From NCBI GenBank assembly GCA_003551305.1, contig PUMJ01000001.1, positions 1-51,069 of the forward strand: DNA of 51,069 nt, written 5' to 3'. The stretch is from Candidatus Brocadiaceae bacterium (lineage in GTDB: Bacteria; Planctomycetota; Brocadiia; SM23-32). Below, one piece after another: positions 1 through 11,911 of this stretch. Made by a program: the position numbers and the translations under genes. The notes under the pieces are model-generated. The model was given only the letters and a program-made list of their open reading frames with translations. It did not search any database and had not been told where the DNA came from. Each line of letters opens with the position of its first letter. Position 1 is the stretch's first letter.

Positions 1-2
1 GG

Positions 3-566
3 ACGCAGACGGCCGAGCGGGTCGAGCTGCACGATCTGATCATCCAGGGCGAGAGTCTGGACCATGTGCGGTCCATTGAACGAGTCGTCAGCCACATCCT
101 GGGTTCGAGGCGCTCTTCGGAGGACTACCAGATCATCGTGCCCCTTCACCTCCTTGTGCAGGCCCGGCGCACCCGGTTCATCTTCAACGTGGTGCTTGGT
201 TCAATCGCCGCCATCAGCCTGCTGGTCGGCGGTATCGGCATCATGAACATCACGCTGGCCAGCGTGATGGAGCGGACGCGGGAGATCGGCATCAGACGGG
301 CCATGGGGGCCAAGAAACGCCACATTATCCTCCAGTTTCTGACCGAGACGCTGCTGCTGGCGCTCTTCGGCGGCACGATGGGGGTCATCATCGGCGTGCT
401 GGTGCCGACGCTGGTCGAGCATTTCGCCGGCATGCGGACCATCGTGACAATGTGGTCGCTGATGCTGGCCTTCGGCATCAGCGCGGCTGTGGGATTGGGT
501 TTCGGCATATATCCCGCCTACCGCGCCGCCACCATGGACCCCATCCAGGCGCTGCGGCACGAGTAA
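3..566 (+). CDS. ABC transporter permease, MacB/FtsX type (C-terminal part)
   Basis: The frame is open from base 3, so only the last 187 residues of an inner-membrane permease are present. A first hydrophobic segment (about residues 64-85) contains GGIGIMNI and is followed by the cytoplasmic stretch VMERTREIGIRRAMGAKK, which is the hallmark of MacB/LolC/FtsX permeases. Two more membrane segments follow, and the protein ends in the family-typical motif around AATMDPIQALRHE. Such permeases pair with an ATPase and usually a periplasmic adaptor to drive mechanotransmission or efflux. Those partners would lie upstream of the window. The internal ATG at 66 is not a start, because homologous-looking sequence continues upstream of it. 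Confidence 0.93.
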   Translation, partial: TQTAERVELHDLIIQGESLDHVRSIERVVSHILGSRRSSEDYQIIVPLHLLVQARRTRFIFNVVLGSIAAISLLVGGIGIMNITLASVMERTREIGIRRAMGAKKRHIILQFLTETLLLALFGGTMGVIIGVLVPTLVEHFAGMRTIVTMWSLMLAFGISAAVGLGFGIYPAYRAATMDPIQALRHE

Positions 567-689
567 GCCGCAGGCGGAAGGCAGCAAGGGCCCCAGGGCG
601 GCTGCATCAGGCGCCGGACTGCATGCAAGCCCTGCGGCATCGGGCAGAATGAGACGGACAGCACAATTCCTGCGAAAGGATGCCTGCCG

Positions 690-2981
690 ATGAGCCTTGT
701 GTACAAAGCCGCCTGCCCTGAGGACACGCAGCGGGTGCTGGCCCTGCGGGAGCGCGTGCGCCGGGCCATGCGCCTCCCCCCTGCCGCCTGGCACTGTCCG
801 GACCGAATACCGGAAGACCAGATGACCGGACCGCTGCCCGTGCGCAAAGCGCTCGCTATTCGCCTGAAGCTCTCCCACATGCCGTCGGACTTGTGGAAGG
901 GCCAGCTTTTTGCCGGCTCAATGACCCTCGAGTCCCCCCGCGTGCATGCGGAATGGGGCTTCCCCGACTACCTAACCGATCGGGAACGCGAGCAGGCCGC
1001 CCGCAGAGGTCTGAGTATCCGCTCGGTCTTCGGCCACATCGTGCCTGACTACGAGCGCCTCCTGCGTAAGGGGCTTTGCGGCATTCGCGCTGACGCCGAG
1101 GCGCAACTCGGCGGCGCCGATCGGCGGGAGACCGCTTTTCTGAACTCGGTCATCATTGCCGTGGACGCGGTGATGGACTATGCCGCCCGCCTGGCGCTCC
1201 GGTGCGAACGCGAGGCGCAGTGCTGTCCCCGACCCGAGCGCGCCGCCGAACTGCAACGCATGGCGGCCAACTTGCGGCAGGCGCCGGCAGACCCCGCCCG
1301 GACGTTCTGGCAGGCGCTCCAGTCGGTCTGGCTGCTCCATATGGTCTTCCATTCCACGATGAACGGGAACGCCCTCGGGCGTCTGGATCAGTATGTCTGG
1401 CCCTACCTGGAGGGGGACCTCGAGGCGGGGCGTATTGACTACGCCACGGCCGCCGAGCTTGTTTCCTGCTTCTGCCTGAAATTCAACGAACGCGCCAAAG
1501 CTACAGAAGACCAATTGCCCGAGTCACGCGAGCCCGAGGAACTCGATTTCGAGAAGCGCACGCGGCACGACACGTCCTCGCAGGTCGGCACCCGCCGTGA
1601 CAGCATAGACGCCACTAATCACTGGCTGCAGAACATCGTTATCGGCGGGCTGGCGCCCGACGGGGCGGACAGCACGAACCCCCTGACCTTCCTGCTCCTG
1701 GAAGCCTACCGGCGCAACAGGATGACCAACCCCTTGCTTACCGTCCGGGTCCATCGGGAGAGCCCCGCGGAACTGCTGCGGGCCGCCTGCGAGGCGCTCA
1801 AGGAAGGCGGCGGCATGCCGGCCGTCTTCAACGATGAGACCCTCGTGCCGGCCCTCGAACGCCTCGGCATTGCCGAGTGCGACGCCCGCGACTATACCAA
1901 CGATGGCTGCTGGGAGGTCATCATCCCCGGACGCACGGATTTCAAATTCCAGCGTCTCAGTCTGATGCTGTGCCTTGAGTGGGCGCTCAACCGCGGCCGC
2001 GGTCGCCGGGACGGTTCGGTGCGTGGCCTCCGGACACCTGACCCACGCCAGATGACGTCCTTCGGCGAGGTGTGGTACGCCTTCGTGCGGCAGCTTGACC
2101 ACATGGTCCGGCGCGTCACGCGCCGCGTCGTGCAGAGCCTGGACGAGCGCAGCACAGTGGCCCCGGTGCCGCTCCTGAGCGCCCTGCTGGACGGCCCCAT
2201 CGAGAAGCGCCGCGACATGACGGCGGGCGGGGCGAAGTACACGACCTTCGGCATGCTGGCCGAGTCGGCCGCCCATGCCATCGACTCGCTCACCGCGATC
2301 AAAAGCGTCGTGTTCGACGAAGGGGCGGCCACGATGGCCGAACTCTGTGACGCACTCGAGGCGGACTTTTGCGGACACGGGCGGCTGCGCGCGAAACTGC
2401 TGGCCGCCCCCAAGTACGGCAATGCCGACCAGCGGGCGGACGCGATGGGCCGCCGGGTGATTGACGCCTTCACGGAGTGTGTGAGGCGGCACGCCACACG
2501 GTATGAGACACGGGCCAGGTTCCCATGCGGCGTCGGCACGTTCTCCTGGTACATCGGCATCGGTGAGGGTCTGGGCGCCTCCCCTGACGGGCGACGAGAG
2601 GGAGAGCCGGTTTCGTCGAACTTCTCGCCGGCCCTGGGTCGCGACGTGGAAGGCATCCCCGCCGCCATCCTCAGCTACGGCGCGATGCCGCACCGGGAGC
2701 TACCCGCCGGCGGACCGCTGGACATGCGCATCCAGAAGCGCCTGGTTGAGCGAGAGGACGGCACCGACCGCATGGCGGCGCTCATCCGGGCTTTCGTGGA
2801 CAGCGGCGGCTCGATGATGACCCTCACCGTAACGGACACCGAAGAACTGCGTGCCGCTCAGCGAGAGCCTGAGAACTACGAGTCCCTGCGTGTGCGTATG
2901 GGGGGCTGGTGCGCCTACTTTACAATGCTCAGCCGCGAGCAGCAGGAGCATCACATCCGCCGACAGGAGGCCAGCCCGTGA
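690..2981 (+). CDS. glycyl radical enzyme (pyruvate formate-lyase superfamily), substrate unknown
   Basis: A 763-residue protein of the PFL/diol-dehydratase superfamily. Such enzymes use a backbone glycyl radical to make a transient cysteine thiyl radical for C-C or C-X bond chemistry under anoxia. The active-site loop reads NDGCWEV, putting the thiyl cysteine at Cys407 and the usual base at Glu409. The C-terminal radical loop reads [10 protein letters not shown], with the radical glycine at Gly739, 24 residues from the end. The single Cys followed by x-Glu excludes a true PFL, which has Cys-Cys. GCWE differs from the GCVE of most characterised glycerol, choline and isethionate enzymes, so the substrate cannot be assigned. 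The AAAGGA sequence before the ATG at 690 supports the start. The stop overlaps the activase start. Confidence 0.93.
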   Translation: MSLVYKAACPEDTQRVLALRERVRRAMRLPPAAWHCPDRIPEDQMTGPLPVRKALAIRLKLSHMPSDLWKGQLFAGSMTLESPRVHAEWGFPDYLTDREREQAARRGLSIRSVFGHIVPDYERLLRKGLCGIRADAEAQLGGADRRETAFLNSVIIAVDAVMDYAARLALRCEREAQCCPRPERAAELQRMAANLRQAPADPARTFWQALQSVWLLHMVFHSTMNGNALGRLDQYVWPYLEGDLEAGRIDYATAAELVSCFCLKFNERAKATEDQLPESREPEELDFEKRTRHDTSSQVGTRRDSIDATNHWLQNIVIGGLAPDGADSTNPLTFLLLEAYRRNRMTNPLLTVRVHRESPAELLRAACEALKEGGGMPAVFNDETLVPALERLGIAECDARDYTNDGCWEVIIPGRTDFKFQRLSLMLCLEWALNRGRGRRDGSVRGLRTPDPRQMTSFGEVWYAFVRQLDHMVRRVTRRVVQSLDERSTVAPVPLLSALLDGPIEKRRDMTAGGAKYTTFGMLAESAAHAIDSLTAIKSVVFDEGAATMAELCDALEADFCGHGRLRAKLLAAPKYGNADQRADAMGRRVIDAFTECVRRHATRYETRARFPCGVGTFSWYIGIGEGLGASPDGRREGEPVSSNFSPALGRDVEGIPAAILSYGAMPHRELPAGGPLDMRIQKRLVEREDGTDRMAALIRAFVDSGGSMMTLTVTDTEELRAAQREPENYESLRVRMGGWCAYFTMLSREQQEHHIRRQEASP

Positions 2982-3889
2982 GGCGCAGCACTCTGGCGGA
3001 CGTGGAAGGGCTCATTTTCGAGACCGATACGTTCGCGGTCCACGACGGACCGGGCATCCGCCTGGCCGTGTACCTGAAGGGGTGTCCCTTGAGATGCCGG
3101 TGGTGCCACAGCCCCGAGTCCCAGAGTCCCGAGCCCGAGCTGATCTCTGTCCCCGACCGTTGCGCATTCTGCGGGCTGTGCGCGGAGGAATGCCCCGCCG
3201 GGGTCCACAGCCTCGCGGAGCGAGAGCATAAGATGCGGCGCGAACTCTGCCATGCGTGCGGCCGCTGCGCGCAGGTCTGCCCTGCCGGCGCCCTCTCCAT
3301 CAAGGGCCGTCGCGTTTCTGCCCGGCAGATTGTGGAGAGGGCCACGCTGTTCATACCCTTCTTTCAGCACTCGGGGGGCGGGGTCACCCTGACCGGCGGT
3401 GAGGTCACCATGCAGCCCGCCTTCGCCTCGGCCGTGCTGGAGGGTTGCCGGGCCGAAGGCATACACACGGCCGTTGAGACGTGCGGGGCCTGCCCGTGGG
3501 AAGTCCTGGAGCGGGTGGCGGCCCACGCGGACCTGCTGCTCTACGACCTGAAGCTGATGGACGATGCCGAGCACCGGGAGTGGACGGGCGCCTCCAATCG
3601 CCGCATCCTGGAGAATGCCGCGCGCCTGGCCGGGCGCAACGTGCAGGTGCGCGTTCCACTCATACCCGGCGTCACCGACACGGAAGGCAACCTGAGAGCC
3701 ATCTTCGAGTTCATGCTACACGTCGGGCTGGAGCGCGTGGCGCTGCTGCCGTTCAACGCGGCGGCCCCGGCGAAGTATGAGTGGATGGGCCGGGAGTTCG
3801 GATTCGGCGAGAGCGGCCGGGACGACGCGACTCTCGCAGGCGCGCTGGGCCTGGCGCTGGCGCAGGGCCTCGAGGCCGAGCCGGGATAG
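2978..3889 (+). CDS. glycyl radical enzyme activase (radical SAM)
   Basis: A 303-residue radical SAM protein that would install the glycyl radical on the enzyme encoded just upstream. The SAM-binding cluster motif CPLRCRWC is near residue 32. It is followed by two ferredoxin-type 4Fe-4S motifs, [11 protein letters not shown] and [11 protein letters not shown], which are typical of activases for non-PFL glycyl radical enzymes. A GGG-containing stretch ([13 protein letters not shown]) follows. I chose the GTG at 2978: it gives a GTGA overlap with the upstream stop and has AGGAGG about 7 bp upstream. The frame is open further upstream to an ATG at 2909, but that lies inside the glycyl radical enzyme gene. 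The stop at 3889 is 11 bp from the convergent carB stop. Confidence 0.93.
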   Translation: MRRSTLADVEGLIFETDTFAVHDGPGIRLAVYLKGCPLRCRWCHSPESQSPEPELISVPDRCAFCGLCAEECPAGVHSLAEREHKMRRELCHACGRCAQVCPAGALSIKGRRVSARQIVERATLFIPFFQHSGGGVTLTGGEVTMQPAFASAVLEGCRAEGIHTAVETCGACPWEVLERVAAHADLLLYDLKLMDDAEHREWTGASNRRILENAARLAGRNVQVRVPLIPGVTDTEGNLRAIFEFMLHVGLERVALLPFNAAAPAKYEWMGREFGFGESGRDDATLAGALGLALAQGLEAEPG

Positions 3890-3900
3890 AAAGGCCCCTG

Positions 3901-7158
<3,258 letters not shown>

Positions 7159-7182
7159 GTCTTTCCGGGTTGGCCCTGCGGC

Positions 7183-8724
7183 CTATTCCCACTCGATTGT
7201 GCTGGGGGGTTTCGGACTGATGTCATAGACGACGCGGTTGACACCGTGCACTTCGTTGATGATGCGGTTGGAGATTCGGCCCAGGATTTCGTAGGGCACC
7301 CGGACCCAATCGGAGGTCATTCCGTCCGTGCTGCTCACGATGCGCAGCGCCACCACGTTGGCGTAAGTGCGCCCGTCTCCCATGACGCCCACGGTCTTGA
7401 CCGGCAGCAGCACGGCAAAGGACTGCCACACCTCCTCGTAAAGGCTCCGCTGTTTCTCCAGTTCCTCCTGGACGCACAGGTCGGCCCGGCGCAGGACTCC
7501 GAGGCGCTCCGGGGTGACCTCCCCGATGATGCGCACGGCGAGCCCGGGCCCGGGAAAGGGCTGACGGCTGAGTATCTCGCCGGGCAGGCCGAGTTCCCGG
7601 CCCAACTCCCGCACCTCGTCTTTGAACAGGTTGCGCAGGGGCTCGACAAGCTCGAAATCAAGGTCACCCGGCAGTCCCCCGACGTTGTGGTGGCTCTTGA
7701 TGTGCGCGGTGGGGCCGCCGTGGGCGGCGCGGCTCTCTATGACGTCGGGGTAAAGGGTGCCTTGCGCAAGGAATCCCACCTCGCCGAGTCGGCCGGCTTC
7801 TTCGCGGAAGACCTCGACGAAAAGGCGGCCGATGGTCAGGCGCTTCTCTTCCGGGTCTGTCACGCCGCGAAGCGCTTCCAGGAACTGCTCGCTCGCGTCA
7901 ACGACCCGCAAATTGAGGGGATACTTTTTGCGGAAAAAGCGGCGAACGTCCTCCCGCTCCCCTTGCCGCAGAAGGCCGTTGTCCACGAAAATGGAGACGG
8001 CTCGCTCGCCGATGGCCCTGTCCATCAGGGCCGCGGTCACGGCGGAGTCCACGCCCCCGGACAGGCCGATGATGGCCCGACCGGCCCCGACCTGCTCCCG
8101 GATGCGGCTGACCGCTTCCTCGATGAAATCGGCCATGGACCAGCCGCCCTTGCAGCCGGCCACGCCGAAGAGGAAGTTGCGCAGGATCTCCGTGCCGCGA
8201 AGCGTGTGGACGACCTCCGGGTGGAACTGCACCCCGTAGATTCGCCGCCCGGGATGGCCCATGGCGGCCACGGCGCAATTGGCGGTGTGGGCCAGAACCT
8301 GGAAGCCGGGGGGAGGTTCCACCACCTGGTCTCCGTGGCTCATCCAGACACGCAACGCACCGGGCAGGCGGTCGAAAAGCGGCGTTTCAACGTCCACCTC
8401 CAGGACCGCGGGGCCGTACTCCCTGCCCCCCGCCCCGGCGACCCGACCGCCCAGCCCGTCGGCCAGCAACTGCATGCCGTAACAGATGCCCAGCACTGGC
8501 ACGCCGGCGGCCAGCGCCGCCTCGTCCAGCCGGGGTGCGTCTGCCTCCATCACGGACGACGGCCCGCCGGTCAGCACAAGCGCCCGCGGCTGATGGACGC
8601 TCAGTTCGGCCCAGGGCGTCTCGTGCGGCGCGATCTCGCAGTAGACGCCCAGGTGACGCACACGTCGCGCGATGAGCTGGGTGTACTGCGAACCGAAGTC
8701 CAGTATGAAGACCGTCTCGCGCAT
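7183..8724 (-). CDS. guaA: GMP synthase (glutamine-hydrolysing)
   Basis: A 513-residue protein that converts XMP to GMP using glutamine amide nitrogen and ATP. The N-terminal class I amidotransferase has the nucleophile-elbow motif GICYGMQ (Cys) and a downstream His/Glu in GVQFHPEV. The PP-loop ATPase motif is [10 protein letters not shown] near residue 220, and the dimerisation domain ends in the family tail PPSTIEWE. The start at 8724 has GGGAG five bases upstream. The gene sits between carA and carB with 17- and 24-bp gaps, so it is probably co-transcribed with them. That would couple two glutamine-dependent nucleotide-pathway enzymes. Confidence 0.98.
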   Translation of the reverse strand: MRETVFILDFGSQYTQLIARRVRHLGVYCEIAPHETPWAELSVHQPRALVLTGGPSSVMEADAPRLDEAALAAGVPVLGICYGMQLLADGLGGRVAGAGGREYGPAVLEVDVETPLFDRLPGALRVWMSHGDQVVEPPPGFQVLAHTANCAVAAMGHPGRRIYGVQFHPEVVHTLRGTEILRNFLFGVAGCKGGWSMADFIEEAVSRIREQVGAGRAIIGLSGGVDSAVTAALMDRAIGERAVSIFVDNGLLRQGEREDVRRFFRKKYPLNLRVVDASEQFLEALRGVTDPEEKRLTIGRLFVEVFREEAGRLGEVGFLAQGTLYPDVIESRAAHGGPTAHIKSHHNVGGLPGDLDFELVEPLRNLFKDEVRELGRELGLPGEILSRQPFPGPGLAVRIIGEVTPERLGVLRRADLCVQEELEKQRSLYEEVWQSFAVLLPVKTVGVMGDGRTYANVVALRIVSSTDGMTSDWVRVPYEILGRISNRIINEVHGVNRVVYDISPKPPSTIEWE

Positions 8725-8741
8725 GGGGGCTCCCGGGCGTC

Positions 8742-9830
8742 TCAGTCCCGCATCATCCGGATAAAGGTATCGAAAAGGTGGCGCGCGTCATGAGGGCCGG
8801 CAGAGGCTTCCGGGTGATACTGCACGGCCATCACCGGCAGTTCGCGGTGGCGCAGTCCCTCCGCGGTGCCATCGTTGAGGTTGGTATGGGTGAGTTCGAC
8901 CTCGTCGGCGTCCAGACTGTCAGCGTCCACGCAGAAACCGTGGTTCTGGCAGGTGATGTCAATGCGGCCGGTGTCGAGGTTCTTGACCGGGTGGTTTGCG
9001 CCGCGGTGGCCGAACTTGAGCTTGAATGTGCGTCCCCCGAGAGCCAGCCCCAGCATCTGGTGTCCCAGGCAGATGCCGAACACCGGTTTGCGCCCTATTA
9101 GCTCCCTGGCGGTCTCGACCACGTAGGGGACGCCCTCCGGGTCTCCTGGGCCGTTAGACAGGAGAATGCCCTCGGGTTCGAGGGCGAGGATTTCGTCCGG
9201 GCCCATCTGCGCCGGAACAACCCGCACCCGGCACCCTCGCCGGACGAGGCAACGCATGATGTTGAGCTTCGCGCCGCAGTCCAGAACGACCACGAAAGGT
9301 GCGTCTGGTCGCGGCCCCGCGGGGGTGGCGAAGTCATACGCCTCCGGGCAGGTGACTTCCCTGACGAGGTCCCGCCCTACCAGCCCAGGGGAGGCTTTTG
9401 CCTCGTCAACCAGTTCATCCCGGTCGTAGTCGCCGGCTGCAATGACGGCTCTCATGGCGCCCGCCAGGCGGATGTGCCGCGTCAGGGCGCGCGTGTCCAC
9501 CTCGCTCAGGGCGACCACTCCGTGCCGTTCCAGGTAGTCGCCCAGGCGGCCCTCTGCGGCCCAGTTGGAGGGAAAGGGAGAGTACTCCCTCACCACAAAA
9601 CCCTCGAGCTGCGGCGCCGCTGACTCCACATCCTGTTCGTTCACCCCGTAATTGCCGATGAGGGGGTAGGTCATCGTCACGATCTGGCCCTTGTAGGACG
9701 GGTCGGTCAGGATCTCCTGGTAGCCGGTCATACTGGTGTTGAACACGACTTCCCCAGCCCTCTTGCCGGCCGCCCCGAAGGACCGCCCCTCGAAGACCCG
9801 TCCATCCTCCAGGGCAATTGCGCCTTTCAT
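8742..9830 (-). CDS. carA: carbamoyl-phosphate synthase small subunit
   Basis: A 362-residue glutaminase subunit that supplies ammonia to CarB. The N-terminal CPSase small-chain domain ([20 protein letters not shown]) precedes the class I amidotransferase domain, with nucleophile motif [10 protein letters not shown] and the catalytic His in [11 protein letters not shown]. Length is normal for the family. GGGAAGG lies upstream of the ATG at 9830. It is the first gene of the carA-guaA-carB operon. Confidence 0.98.
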   Translation of the reverse strand: MKGAIALEDGRVFEGRSFGAAGKRAGEVVFNTSMTGYQEILTDPSYKGQIVTMTYPLIGNYGVNEQDVESAAPQLEGFVVREYSPFPSNWAAEGRLGDYLERHGVVALSEVDTRALTRHIRLAGAMRAVIAAGDYDRDELVDEAKASPGLVGRDLVREVTCPEAYDFATPAGPRPDAPFVVVLDCGAKLNIMRCLVRRGCRVRVVPAQMGPDEILALEPEGILLSNGPGDPEGVPYVVETARELIGRKPVFGICLGHQMLGLALGGRTFKLKFGHRGANHPVKNLDTGRIDITCQNHGFCVDADSLDADEVELTHTNLNDGTAEGLRHRELPVMAVQYHPEASAGPHDARHLFDTFIRMMRD

Positions 9831-9958
9831 GTTTGGACCTTCCCTTTAGCTTGCTCGCGTTTGGGCGTGTTCATCCTTCCTGCAACCGGGCCGGGATGGA
9901 CTATCCCCGCCGGTTCCGTGATGTCGGGGCAAGACGCTGCGCCGCGCGGGATGTGCGG

Positions 9959-9987
9959 ATTCTAACATAATCCGACCCAGGCGACAC
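9959..9987 (-). promoter_or_regulatory. possible promoter of the carA-guaA-carB operon
   Basis: On the minus strand a TAGAAT -10-like box (9959-9964) lies 17 bp from a poor -35 match, GTGTCG (9982-9987). It would give a leader of about 120 nt before carA. The position is right, in the 167-bp gap after the glutamate synthase-like gene, but the -35 is weak. No pyrimidine-responsive leader structure was recognised. Confidence 0.25.
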
Positions 9988-9997
9988 GAGTCGCCGG

Positions 9998-11653
9998 TCA
10001 GTCAGCATCCTGGGCGGCGTCGCCGCCACGTGCCGAGCCCGCCAGGATGGCCGAGGAGCCGTCTCCACTGATGATCCGCATAGCCTCATCGCGGTAGGCG
10101 TCCATCACGTAAGGGATGCCGGAGATGCGCGCGGCTTCCTCCGTGAGGGCCATCAGGTCGTTGCGGCTGATGGCCGAGACGGTGAAGTTGCGGCTCCCGG
10201 CCATGAGTTGCTGTAAGCCCACCCGCAGTTTCTGCACCACCGAGTAGATTGCCACCGCGCCCAGCGGCATCCGGCGCACGGCTTCGGCGCCGTACTCTGC
10301 GACCAGTTCATCGTAGCAGACGAAAATCTGCTCGGGCCTGTCACCGAACTTGCTGACCGTCTTGGGCAGTTTGCCGTCGGCCAGCCATCGGGCCGTGTTC
10401 TTGCCGACCATGCCCGGGATCATCAAGCCGCGCCCCATGCAGACCGCCTTCGTGTACGGCGCGCCCAGGGCGAGCACTTTGAAGATGTGGTCTTCAGCGG
10501 AAAAGCCACCGGCCATGGCGATGTGCGGCACGTAATCGCCCTGCTTGCTGAGCATCCGGCACAGTTCGTAAGTCATGCACTGGAGGTAGAAAGTCGGCAC
10601 GCCCCACTCGTTCATCATGCGCCAGGGGCTCATACCGGTCCCCCCCGGGGCGCCGTCAATGGTCACAAGGTCTATCTTCGCGTCCGAGGACCACCTGAGG
10701 GCCATGGCCAGCTCGCGCATCGGGTAAGCCCCGGTCTTGAGGGTGACCCTGCGGGCGCCGAGTTCCCGCAGGCGCTCGACCTCGGCCAGGAAAGTCTCCT
10801 CCTCAACGAAACCCAGGCGCGAGTGCCGTTCGAACTCCTTGAGCGCGCCGTCGAGGTAGGCGGCCTCCTCGCCGGGGTCGTTGGGATCGGGGGTCACCAG
10901 GTAGCCGCGCTGCAGCAGCTCGCGGGCCTTCTCCAGGGAGTCAACCTGGATCTCGCCACCGATGCACTTGGCGCCCTGGCCCCACTTCAGCTCGATAGTC
11001 TCAACGCCCAGTTCCTGAACAACATACTCGGCGACACCGAACCTGGTGTCTTCGACGTTCAGCTGCACGACGAGGTCACCGTAGCCCTGGTGCCACCGGC
11101 GGTAGGTCTCCACGCGCCGTTTCATCTCCGGTGAATGTACGATCCTCCCCTGCGGGCCGAACTCGGCCTCGGGGTCAACGCCACAGACGTTTTCGCCGCA
11201 GACGAGCGTGATGCCGGCGATACCCGCGCCCGCCGCGAAGTGCTCCCAATTGTGTCGGGCAATGTCTGTCGAACCGAGCGCACCGGTGAACACCGGCAGG
11301 CGCATGGTGACGGGATGCTCGACACCGTAGGCGGTCTCCGTTTCCACGTCGACGAACAGCGTGCTGTCAGGGCCTGGTTCGACTCCTTCCGGCAGGCCCC
11401 TGGCCCCCAGGGCATATCCGCAGATATTCAGGTGCGAGTAGTCCACCGGGTAGTCTTTGTCGGCCCCGGCGGTCATCTGGCCGAACGGTTCCGGATAGAG
11501 CACTTCCCGACCCCGGAACGACGCCTTCCAGAGTTCGCAATTACCCGTGCATCCGTCCACGCAGCGCGAGCATATGCCCGATGCAGGCGTGACGTCCCGC
11601 GACCGGTTTCGGGTCAGGGTCACTTCGTCGGCGTTCGGACGTTGAAGGGTCAT
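9998..11653 (-). CDS. stand-alone FMN-binding glutamate synthase-like protein
   Basis: A 551-residue protein resembling the FMN-binding (synthase) domain of glutamate synthase, without the glutaminase or beta-subunit domains. The FMN-barrel core is clear: ETIELKWGQGAKCIGGEI, then VTIDGAPGGTGMSPW. Two departures from classical GltB stand out. The C-x5-C-x4-C region that ligates the 3Fe-4S cluster is replaced by AVCMGRGLMIPGM. The N-terminus carries its own cysteine set, CSRCVDGCTGNC, which may hold a different cluster. I chose the ATG at 11653, which has a perfect GAGGAGG upstream. A sigma-54-type promoter lies about 115 bp upstream. It may make glutamate with a separate ammonia source or be a related amino-acid oxidoreductase. 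Confidence 0.85.
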   Translation of the reverse strand: MTLQRPNADEVTLTRNRSRDVTPASGICSRCVDGCTGNCELWKASFRGREVLYPEPFGQMTAGADKDYPVDYSHLNICGYALGARGLPEGVEPGPDSTLFVDVETETAYGVEHPVTMRLPVFTGALGSTDIARHNWEHFAAGAGIAGITLVCGENVCGVDPEAEFGPQGRIVHSPEMKRRVETYRRWHQGYGDLVVQLNVEDTRFGVAEYVVQELGVETIELKWGQGAKCIGGEIQVDSLEKARELLQRGYLVTPDPNDPGEEAAYLDGALKEFERHSRLGFVEEETFLAEVERLRELGARRVTLKTGAYPMRELAMALRWSSDAKIDLVTIDGAPGGTGMSPWRMMNEWGVPTFYLQCMTYELCRMLSKQGDYVPHIAMAGGFSAEDHIFKVLALGAPYTKAVCMGRGLMIPGMVGKNTARWLADGKLPKTVSKFGDRPEQIFVCYDELVAEYGAEAVRRMPLGAVAIYSVVQKLRVGLQQLMAGSRNFTVSAISRNDLMALTEEAARISGIPYVMDAYRDEAMRIISGDGSSAILAGSARGGDAAQDAD

Positions 11654-11766
11654 AGGCACCTCCTCAAAGAAAAGCCGCCAGCGGTATGCAAACGCCTGCG
11701 GCCCAGGTCGGAGCGGAGTTCTCTTGCACACGGTAATCGCAGTAAACCATCGTTCAGAAGGAATAG

Positions 11767-11782
11767 TGCAAGCGGCATGCCG
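11767..11782 (-). promoter_or_regulatory. candidate sigma-54 (-24/-12) promoter
   Basis: On the minus strand the sequence CGGCAT-GCCGC-TTGCA keeps the invariant GG and GC exactly 10 bp apart and a full TTGCA -12 element. It differs from TGGCAC-N5-TTGCW at two bases of the -24 element. It points at the glutamate synthase-like gene, giving a leader of about 100 nt. The gene next door encodes a sigma-54 activator, which strengthens the call. Confidence 0.5.
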
Positions 11783-11826
11783 CTGAGGTGCCAACCGGTT
11801 GGCCCCACCATAACCCCTTGTACAAG
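11771..11826. promoter_or_regulatory. three consecutive perfect palindromes (possible operators/UAS)
   Basis: Within 56 bp lie three perfect palindromes: AGCGGCATGCCGCT (11771-11784, overlapping the -24/-12 candidate), GCCAACCGGTTGGC (11790-11803) and CTTGTACAAG (11817-11826). The last two lie upstream of the candidate sigma-54 promoter in its direction of transcription, where an activator or repressor dimer could bind. The palindromes are seen directly; the role is inferred. Confidence 0.4.
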
Positions 11827-11911
11827 CAACAGGTTATGCGTCTGGCCCGCCCCGCGAGCATACGTCCCGGCTGCCCAGAACCTGCGCAGTGCCCCCTTCT
11901 TGCGCAGCCTT

